Below are positions 56,681 to 64,000 of a DNA stretch of 64,000 nucleotides, in pieces. How positions within the stretch are numbered: the stretch's first letter is position 1; every line of letters begins with the position of its first letter. The notes below the pieces were generated by a model. It had not been told where the DNA came from. It saw nothing but the letters and a program-made list of their open reading frames with translations, and ran no database searches. The stretch spans positions 7,136,768 to 7,200,767 of the forward strand of contig NC_054083.1 in assembly GCF_017562075.2 (NCBI RefSeq), written 5' to 3'. Source of the stretch: Anopheles merus. Lineage: Eukaryota; Arthropoda; Insecta; Diptera; Culicidae. The position numbers and the translations under genes were made by a program.

Positions 56681-56868
56681 AGTTACCACGTTGTAAATAT
56701 CTTATTAGTATTTGTATAGGTTATTAGATATAGCGTTAAGTAGTATTGCGTTGATAGTGTTAGATCTAATTAGAAGTATGCGTGAAACACATATGTAATG
56801 GATATTTTTGGTAGAATAAACTCAGTCTGTAAGCAACCTCCGAAGAGAAGCGACTCGACTCGATAACT
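56681..56868 (+). repeat. 3' LTR of the Ty3/gypsy element
   Basis: 188 bp, by eye identical to the 5' LTR, preceded by the polypurine tract at about 56669-56680. Confidence 0.93.
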
Positions 56869-57058
56869 TCGATATTGGCAAATATGATTCGTTAGTTTTT
56901 CTAAGTCTGAAACGGCTTGAATCCATGACGGACATATTATTGATTACTTGATAACTCGATAGAATTATTTTCACAGGCAGGTTTTATTTGTTAGGGATGT
57001 AGATAAAAAAACACACATTCTAATTTAGGTGCATAATAATTTTTCTATATTTTGTGTT

Positions 57059-57092
57059 CTATTATATTATATTATATTATATTATATTATCG
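57059..57092. repeat. (ATATT)n microsatellite
   Basis: About six tandem pentanucleotide units. Confidence 0.9.
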
Positions 57093-57126
57093 CACCTGAG
57101 TGCCCCGCTTCGTAATGCATCCTACA

Positions 57127-57327
57127 CTTTTTTTTTCTTTGGCTCAACAACCGATGCCGGTCAAGGCCTGCCAACCCACTTGTGGGGTTGGCTTTCAGTG
57201 ACTTATTGATTTCCCCCCATAGCAGGATAGTCAAGTCCTACGTATGGCAGCACGGTCTATTTGGGGCTTGAACCCATGACGGGCATGTTGTTAAGTCGTA
57301 CGAGTTGACGACTGTACCATGAGACCT
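57127..57327 (-). mobile_element. tRNA-derived SINE, about 200 bp
   Basis: On the minus strand the head carries a perfect polymerase III A box TGGTACAGTCG (57309-57319) and a B box GGTTCAAGCCC (57264-57274), followed by a unique body ending CTTGACCGGCATCGGTTGTTG and an A-rich tail. Structure fits mosquito tRNA-SINEs of the SINE200 type; family name is inferred, not searched. Confidence 0.85.
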
Positions 57328-57895
57328 TAACTATAGCGCCTTTTTTATTACCAGTATTTAAGCGATGATATTTGATGTATATATTTTAGCAAATGTAAAC
57401 AAAATCAAATGCTAATATTTTTGCATAAAAACAATAGCCCTGACACACAGCATTTCTACTCCAATTAATCACCACGCCTCGCCCGTGAATGATGTGCGCA
57501 AGCCTTTAATAAAGAAGAGTTTTTCCGCCAAATAAGAGTAAGAAGATATCAAGAAAAACGTAAAGTTCAAAATTTGTGATGAGTACACAAGTTGGAGGTG
57601 GAGTTGCAGTAAACAAACGATAAATACAGAACTATGCTTTTTAGCAATCACTTCCCGTTATCCTGGCAGGGTGAAATTTGTTCAATATATTGTAGCACCT
57701 TAAGGCAACTTATCTCCAAATTTGAGCAAAATCGATTGAATGTTTCATTTTTAATAAAATATTTACAACATTAAATCTTGATGAAACCGTGAAGAATAGG
57801 AAAACGGAAAGTAAATAAGAGGGGGAAGGGTAAAAGGAGCACAAGAAATCATATCCTGAAATATAAACTACATTTGTGCCAAATTTGGCTCAAAC

Positions 57896-58035
57896 ATGCC
57901 CATCATGGGTTCAAGTCTCCAATAGACCGTGGTTCAAGTCTCGATAGTCGCTGAAAGCCAAGATCACTTTACTAGAGGGTACAGCATGGCCTTGGCCGAC
58001 AACGGCTGTTGTGCAACAGAAGAAGAAGAAGCTTT
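57896..58035 (+). mobile_element. Degenerate copy of the same SINE family
   Basis: A B-box-like GGGTTCAAGTCTC, an AATAGACCGTG segment shared with the SINE at 57127-57327, a CTGAAAGCCAAGAT block, GGCCTTGGCCGACAACGGCT, and a (GAA)n tail. The A box is lost. Confidence 0.75.
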
Positions 58036-58200
58036 CTTTATACAATATGAAAATTTATGTAATGTAAGAATAATCTCATAAACTGAGTAAAAATAATAAG
58101 TTTAAAAAACACCTCAAAAAGACATTCGATTGAGTGCGGATTCTCAATGAAATGTGGACTACCGAGCGTGAACTCTACCTCATTCTTAACAAGTAAAGTA

Positions 58201-58470
58201 CAAGAAGTCCTCGATATACGCGGTAACTCTCATACGCTGGTTTGGAAATACGCAGTTTTCTAAATTTGATAGTTTCCACAAAATAAATTGAACAAATTGT
58301 CTGATGCAAAATAATTTCCCTATTGTTCGAATTTTAAAATTCTAATTCTAAAAGGGCGCCACCTATGCGAAATTACACGAAAACCAATTGCGTGATTTGA
58401 CCCTCGCGGAAATTCTAGATACGCGGTTTCTTCTAGGCCCGCATTAATTGAGTATCCTGGGGACACTGAT
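58201..58470. mobile_element. Old copy of the TA-flanked MITE family
   Basis: Left CAAGAAGTCCTCGATATACG and right GTATCCTGGGGACACTGAT correspond to the ends of the MITE at 62230-62386, and the inner AAATTTGATAG and GATACGCGG blocks are shared. Ends are mutated and the body is longer. Confidence 0.55.
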
Positions 58471-58559
58471 CACACTTTTTATTTTAAAATTAAGAATTTG
58501 TCACCTCCATGGTTTGAGTTTGAGGAAGTAAACTATAATAATTTGGTTTTGGTGATGGC

Positions 58560-59482
58560 GTTTTTTGCTGGCTTTCCTCATACTTAAGTAATCGATCTTG
58601 CAGAGTTAAAACCGGGTCGTATTTATCTGAAGTGTTTTATGGTACGTCAGGAGTCCCTCAGGGTTGACGTTTGTAATGTCTTACCTCCTGATTGTTATCT
58701 TCTTTATGCGGATGATATCAAAATATTTTTTACCTGTGTCTTCTTCTTCTGATTGTTTGAGACTTCAGCATTACCTCAATGCTTTTGTTCATTGGTGTTC
58801 ATCCAATTTAGTTCGCATGTGTCTTGAAAAGTGTTCTGTTATTTCTTTCTCTCACTCTCTTTCTCCTATTTTGTTTAACTATACTCTTTATAACTCGTCC
58901 CTCTCTCGTGTTATGACTATCTGTGACCTTGGTGTTATACTTGACAGTCGTCTTAACTTTAAACTGCTGCTTGATGAGGTTCTACTAAAAGCTAATCGAA
59001 TCCTTGGGTTTATTTTACGTTTTACCTCTATCTTTAGAGATCAAAGCTGCCTAAGAAACCTTTACTGTGCTCTGGTTAGGTCTATTCTTGAATATGCTAG
59101 CATCATTGGGAATCCTCCCACTATCGATGGCTGTTTGAGAATAGAAAGCAATCAGCGCCTCTTTACCAGGATTGCCTGTCGTCGTTTGTTCGGTGCTGCC
59201 ACACTAGCTCCCTATGAAACGCGATTGCAGATATTAGGTTTTCATTCTTTTAGCTTCCGCCGCCAATTGTTTCAAGCATGTTTTATTGGTGACTTTTTAT
59301 TTTCTCATACTGATGCTCCCGATTTACTCTCGTCCACCATGCTGTATGTTCCCTCTTGTTCTCTTCGTCCACGTGATCTCTGCCGATTGAACACGTCGTA
59401 CAGAAAAATAGTTTCGGAATATCTATTAGGAAATTATTCAAGTTCCCTACAATTTTGGTGGGCTAATTAATAAATAGGCCAT
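58560..59482 (+). pseudogene. Jockey-like non-LTR reverse transcriptase relic
   Basis: Pieces in different frames: SGVPQG, then a stop where the family has Ser (58645-58670); LPPDCYLLYADDIKIF with the YADD catalytic motif; then a long frame to 59470 with CLEKCSVISFSHSLSPILFN, TICDLGVILDSRLNFKLLLD, LYCALVRSILEYASII, ALVRSI.. and the RLFTRIACRRLFGA and SLRPRDLCRLN segments typical of the region after RT. The frame changes just after YADD. A stop and a frameshift show it is inactive; the 5' part is missing. Confidence 0.88.
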
Positions 59483-60825
59483 TCAAGGATATTTTTTTTC
59501 CGCCAAGTCAAAATTCAATATTATGATCTTTGCAATCACATAGAGTCTGTTATCTATTACTGAATGAACAAATTGTAATGTGATGATCGTACAGCTGTAC
59601 CTCGAGTACCGTCGCGGTAGGTCAGTGTTTCGCTGACATGTATCGATGTAGAATCATACTTTGTTCGAAGCGGACTTTTCAACACTTGATCGTCCAGGCG
59701 ATCATAGAATCCTTTAGGAGGTTTCTCTTACTAGAAACGTTGGAGTTTAGAGGCCTTACCTTGGGTAGGGGGACATAACTAAACTCTTTAAATGAGAAGT
59801 CGATAGATGTAGGATGGGCATAGTCCTATCCTGACAGTCCGAACGAATCTGACTTGCCACGGTCGGAATTGGTTTTATTTATACTCAAATAAAGTTAAGG
59901 GTTTCGCACTTTTGGTTCTGGGTTTTATGTTGGAAAGGTATTGTTTTTACTCAGCTAGTTACGTTTGTCTTTTGTTGACAAGAACAATGGTTCTTGTCAC
60001 AAAGTTCCTGTTTTGGGTTTAATGCATATACTGTTCCTGCTTTAGGTTACATACTGTTCCTGCTTTGGGTTACATACTGTTCCTGCTTATGTTGTGCGTT
60101 TCGGTTGTTTTTGATAAGTGTGTCACATCTGTTATTTGTTTGAATGGACGGCCTAAACTCTTCCGGGTATGTTGCTATGGTATGATCTGATTTACTGAAT
60201 GTGTTATAATGAATATGTTACAATGGTGTGGTTTGGTTTTCCAAAGTGTGTTACAAAGTGTCTTTAGTTGATAGTGTGTATTATAATAAGTTGTGTATAG
60301 CAGATATGCTACAAAATGGCTGCTATTTTGATCGGTGTTTGGTTTCTTGCAATTTTCTATGCTTTCTCTAGTTGCTGTAATAGTTGTACCTTCTGAATAC
60401 CCTTATTCATAGTATGTGATGAGATCTGTTCATCACCAATTAATAAAAAAATAAAAATAAACCTTATACAAAACCTGTGTCCTTCTTTTCCACTTTGGTG
60501 TCTGGATTTTTAACCACCATGTTGGCACGATATCAACTACATGCGTTTTGAACGAGCAACGTATTATTTGTAAACATTAAGCTGTCATGACAGCTAGCAG
60601 AAATTCTTAAATAACCCAGCAGATGGCGCCACAAGCCATACAGAAAGAGACAACCCGATTAGTTTGTGCGACAGCTAGATTCCCAAAATTAGGGCCAAAG
60701 CTCAGAAACGGTCACTAAAGGGTCAAATAGGGTCAAGTTGCACAGCTGATCGGAAACAGGGCGCTATTGCTAACCGCAGTCAGATGCAATTTAGAACACG
60801 GAAAGGTGACACTAATTTTAAAACT
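59483..60825. other. Non-coding DNA after the RT relic, with a 23-bp tandem repeat
   Basis: No gene seen. 60028-60096 holds three tandem 23-bp units (ATACTGTTCCTGCTTTRGGT plus TAC). A-rich AATAAAAAAATAAAAATAA at about 60440-60460 resembles a retroelement tail, and part of the stretch may be 3' UTR of the RT relic. Confidence 0.45.
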
Positions 60826-61190
60826 TCTCACCGCGCGGCTACATGAGGTGAAATATAAAGCGAAATGAACTATTTGACAGGTGAAATATCTGACAGGTTC
60901 AGTTGGAGGGTTGGGGGAGACACAACTTCCGCTTTCGAAATTCTATTAAAAATAATATCTTCTTAAGCAGTATATTCCCTAATTGGAAGAAATTATGAAC
61001 TGTTGACTCAAAATTGACGAAGTACTCAATATTGAAGTTATTTAATGGATTGAAATACGATTTTGTGAACGTTATTTGTTTACACTGCACATCAGCTGGT
61101 TACTGTGATGCTTTATCCGTCAGATATTTCGCCTGTCAAATAGTTCATTTCGCTGTATATTTCACCTCATGTGGCCTCGCGGTCAGCGAA
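60826..61190. mobile_element. MITE-like element with about 70-bp inverted arms
   Basis: The plus-strand block at 60826-60899 (containing ACATGAGGTGAAATATA and GAAATGAACTATTTGACAGG) is repeated as its reverse complement at about 61119-61190 with a few mismatches. A 220-bp AT-rich centre separates the arms. No transposase and no clear target duplication were found, so the exact ends are uncertain. Confidence 0.7.
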
Positions 61191-62229
61191 ATACTTAACG
61201 CGAACGACAGTTTGCAAAATCTATTTACCATTGCGACTGAAATAAACGGATTGCAACATGTGTAGCAACGCAGAACAAATCTGTTGTTTGCTTTTATCAC
61301 CGTTTTTTCACCAGGTTTTAGCTATATGTTTACGACAACTTATTCATTTCATGAAACTGCCGAAAATATAAGCAATGTAAGTTTTGCAGTTCGATATCCA
61401 TAGCAATCAAATTAGATTCACAAGGAACCACACGGTTGAAAATATGTTTTGTTTATGAGTTTCTTGTCTAAAATGTTCTGAAATGTGTCGTCATACTTTC
61501 AGCTTGGATGTTGAACTGGGGGTTGAAGGGTAACTGTACCAGTTTTCGGCACTCTAGTGCAGCAGTTTCACAAAACCTGCTCACACATAAACATTTTTTT
61601 ATTATTTTTCATGAAAGTGATGTTATTCTGGTTTATAAACTATCATAGTATGTTACACTATTTTTAATTTGCCGGTTCAAAGCCCTTTTTCATAAATATT
61701 CGTGAAAATGCAAACATTGATTTTGCTCCTATTTTCGGCAGTTCCTATTTTCGGCAGGCTGTGTTCCTATTTTTGGCAGCGCGAATACGGGTCAGAAAAT
61801 GTTTTTTATCAATGTAAATATGTGCAAAAAATGTTAAAAGCAATTTAACACTCTTACTTTCCTAAGATTGGTGTTAAAAAGCACTTTAATTATTAATTTT
61901 ATGTTGCTTATTTTGGCCCGTTTTGACAGCCATTTTGATGCGACGTTTAAACAGAGCAGCCATAGAAGAAAATTGACAGTATTGATGGTTATAGCGTAGG
62001 GTGCGAACTGGCTTACAAATATTTATTTTTCTCTTAAGTTAGGGCATTGTTTGTCGTAAAATTGGTGATATTAGGTACAAGAAAGATCATATTATGTGTC
62101 GACATACGCATTGTAGTGTTCTGATCAATTTTAAAAGAAATATTCAGCCAAATCCAAGGTGCGTTATTGTTCCGAGTTTCGGCAGGAGCCCACAGCATTG
62201 AGCTGTCAAAAATGAACATTTACTGTGTA
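61191..62229. other. Non-coding stretch with scattered TATTTTCGGCAG motifs
   Basis: No gene. The motif (C)TATTTTCGGCAG or its complement occurs at about 61357, 61543, 61729 and 61744, with variants at 61767, 62168 and 62391. Confidence 0.4.
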
Positions 62230-62386
62230 CAGGCGGTCCCCGAGATACGCGGTTTTCCAAATTTGACGAAAATTTGTGATATTTTGGCTGGAAATCAGGA
62301 AATTCGACTTACGCTGAAATTCGAGATACGGGGTATTTTGCTGCCGTTTTCGGTCCTCATTAACCGTGTATCTCGGGGACCGCCTG
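62230..62386. mobile_element. 157-bp MITE with TIRs and TA target duplication
   Basis: Left CAGGCGGTCCCCGAGATACG and right reverse complement CAGGCGGTCCCCGAGATACA form about 25-bp inverted repeats, flanked by TA on both sides (62228-62229 and 62387-62388), as for Tc1/mariner-type elements. No coding capacity. Older relatives lie at 58201-58470 and near 9200-9275. Confidence 0.85.
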
Positions 62387-62480
62387 TACCTATTTTCGGT
62401 AGCATTTAAAGTGAAAAATAACTTGTTTATCGTGATTTTAAAATTCAAAACAATTTAGAATAAATTAAATTAGATTAAAT

Positions 62481-64000
62481 TACTTGTTCGTACCTGTTGA
62501 ATTAATATCATGTTTTATGACCATGTGGAGAAGGTTATTAGTGAGACTTACCTTCAACCCTGCGTACGAAATACGGACAGCATATTCTGCGCTATTAACA
62601 AACTCCCCTTCAAAACACTGAAGCAAAATCGTACTTTTAGAACTTCGTCGTTTGCATCGTACGTAGGAAGTAGCTTATTTCTGTGTAAAAGTTTTAAAAA
62701 TTAGCACAAATTTAATACAAATTCCTTTCTAAAACACTCCATACCTCTCAATCATGTCGTAGTCTAACGCATTATCCAATGAAATGGGAAATGACATCGC
62801 TTTCGAGGAAGTTATCATTAAATCTATCAGAAGATAGCCACAGTGCAGTTCGTTCGACGAGGCTCTTCCAATCGGTTCGAACATTGCCCATTTCTTTAAA
62901 AATGCATGATCTGTAACAAGTACATACGAATAAATCGTCTAAATTGTTCTGCCTAGTACTTACTCTCTTGTTCCCACACGGTGTTAAGATCTACATGGAA
63001 TTCTCCGATGCATGAATGCATGGTCGTGCAAATCGAAGGTCGATACAATGAAAACACGATACCTTTCCTACAAAGTTTTCGTTCAGAGCAATGCAATGAA
63101 AAACTGAAATACTTCATAGCGAATTAAGTATTCATTATTTATTCTGCCACTTGTTCTTGCCAAAACGACTAGTACAATTAACAATAAAGTAAATAAAGGG
63201 CAAGGAGCAGTAATTACCTCATTGAAATAAGGATTATCCGTACGATATGCAATCCTTGTTCGTTTATATTTTCCATTACAGGAAACCATAACGAATGTAT
63301 CACAATTGAGTTTTCGCAAATGACGTGCTTTATAAACAGTGGCAGACACTAGAAAATCCTGTTTATCATTTTGCACACACAAAATATTTTCTTGTAGTAC
63401 GTTCTCCATCTTGAAACATGTGGTTTGTAAGCAAATTTCACATGGAATGTTTGCTGCGATCGATGGATATTTTGTGTTGCCATAGACACAATGCAACCAT
63501 GCTCGCTTATCTTGTCTTGCTATACTGGCTTGTTTTGCCAACGGATCGAAATTGCAGACTCAGGCGACAACACAACATTTCACATACTGTATTGTGCAGT
63601 ATTGCACATGACTGATGTATTTTATACAATTTGTTATTTTTTCCGCTCTTTTATATTCCCTTCTTCCTAAATCAATTCTGGAATCCTGCTTTCATTATGA
63701 GGTTGTATAATCAATTTTATAATCTTTTATAATTCTTAACTGGATGTGGTGTCCGGAATTGAAAACTCGTCGTAAAGTTTTGACTTTTTTGTTAGAATTT
63801 CGTTAACATAACATGCAAAGTATTATCACCGACAAACCGACGTGACACTTCGAACAAAATGAGCTTCAAAAGTTGTCTCCTTATTTCAAATGAAAATACG
63901 TTAAACACTAGCGCCATCTCTATAATGATTCGCTTACTACACTGACACGGAGAAGAAACTGCTAAATCCCCTTTTTGTTTTTCTTCGCAAATTCCAATGC
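62481..64000 (-). pseudogene. Partial duplicate of the ferlin 5' end, frameshifted
   Basis: Direct repeat of 50134-51654, offset 12,347 then 12,346 bp, continuing past the window edge. It contains ferlin exons 1-4 (63409-63218, 63111-62964, 62910-62745, 62680-62552) and 13 nt of exon 5, plus the upstream region and the left arm of the TIR element. I see two differences: four A instead of five at 62612-62615 (50265-50269 in the original), which shifts the frame in exon 4 and leads to an early stop, and A to C in an intron (50606 versus 62952). The left break lies inside exon 5. It could be a recent duplication, possibly tandem with a 12.3-kb unit, or an assembly artefact from two haplotypes. 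Confidence 0.9.

Larger units (their letters stand above)
52126..56868 (+). mobile_element. Apparently intact Ty3/gypsy LTR retrotransposon, 4743 bp
   Basis: Two 188-bp LTRs (52126-52313 and 56681-56868) look identical base for base, start AGTTAC and end TAACT, and are flanked by TCGA on both sides (52122-52125, 56869-56872), a 4-bp target duplication. A primer-binding site TGGCGCCCGAA begins at 52313, and a purine run GAAGGATGGGG precedes the 3' LTR. A gag-like ORF and a long pol ORF are open; no env-like ORF follows pol. Terminal AGTTA/TAACT and the PBS fit the gypsy group. Identical LTRs imply a recent insertion. It lies between the ferlin 5' end and its partial duplicate. Confidence 0.95.

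Noticed and set aside
62510..62704. Plus-strand frame in the duplicated ferlin segment
   Set aside because: Antisense of ferlin exon 4; its length differs from the counterpart at 50137 only because of the 1-bp loss.

Overview
This window is animal nuclear DNA, most likely from a mosquito of the Anopheles type. It is AT-rich and has spliced genes with short introns ending in standard GT/AG sites, abundant (GA)n and (TA)n microsatellites, tRNA-derived SINEs, Jockey-like non-LTR debris, hAT-like and other MITEs, and an insect TrpA1 gene with the isoform layout known from flies and mosquitoes. No operon, phage or CRISPR signal was seen. The organism is an inference from gene and repeat content.

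Layout. 1-3291 (+): last three coding exons of the N-terminal glutamine amidohydrolase NTAQ1 (Drosophila tungus); its first exon was not found. 3292-11459: AT-rich DNA with a long (TA)n tract and (GA)n tracts. 11460-17211 (+): a five-coding-exon nuclear protein with a glycine-rich head, four matrin/U1-type zinc fingers and an acidic tail with a basic Arg/Gly end (CIZ1-like). 17212-21470: non-coding. 21479-26960: a nest of repeats, including GC-rich inverted arms, a hAT-like element with 8-bp target duplications, a second hAT MITE inserted in another repeat, and two broken non-LTR retrotransposons. 27460-40034 (-): TrpA1, assembled exon by exon to 1248 codons plus stop, with a second first exon inside the gene and a pair of alternative 37/36-residue exons. 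44096-51063 (-): a complete ferlin gene, 19 coding exons, 1627 codons plus stop, ending in a C-terminal membrane anchor. 51481-51911: a TIR element. 52126-56868 (+): an apparently intact Ty3/gypsy retrotransposon with LTRs identical by eye and a 4-bp target duplication. 56873-62480: SINEs, MITEs and a broken Jockey-like RT. 62481-64000: a near-perfect direct repeat of the ferlin 5' end (50134-51654) with a frameshifting 1-bp loss.

The host genes are unrelated in job: protein N-terminal deamidation, a nuclear zinc-finger protein, a heat/irritant-gated cation channel, and a calcium/membrane-fusion C2 protein. Only TrpA1 and the ferlin share orientation and neighbourhood. I see no new multi-gene system. 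The items most worth checking are the isoform architecture of TrpA1, the 12.3-kb-spaced duplication of the ferlin 5' end, the young Ty3/gypsy copy, and the family of TAGTG-ended elements with simple GC-rich internal repeats.
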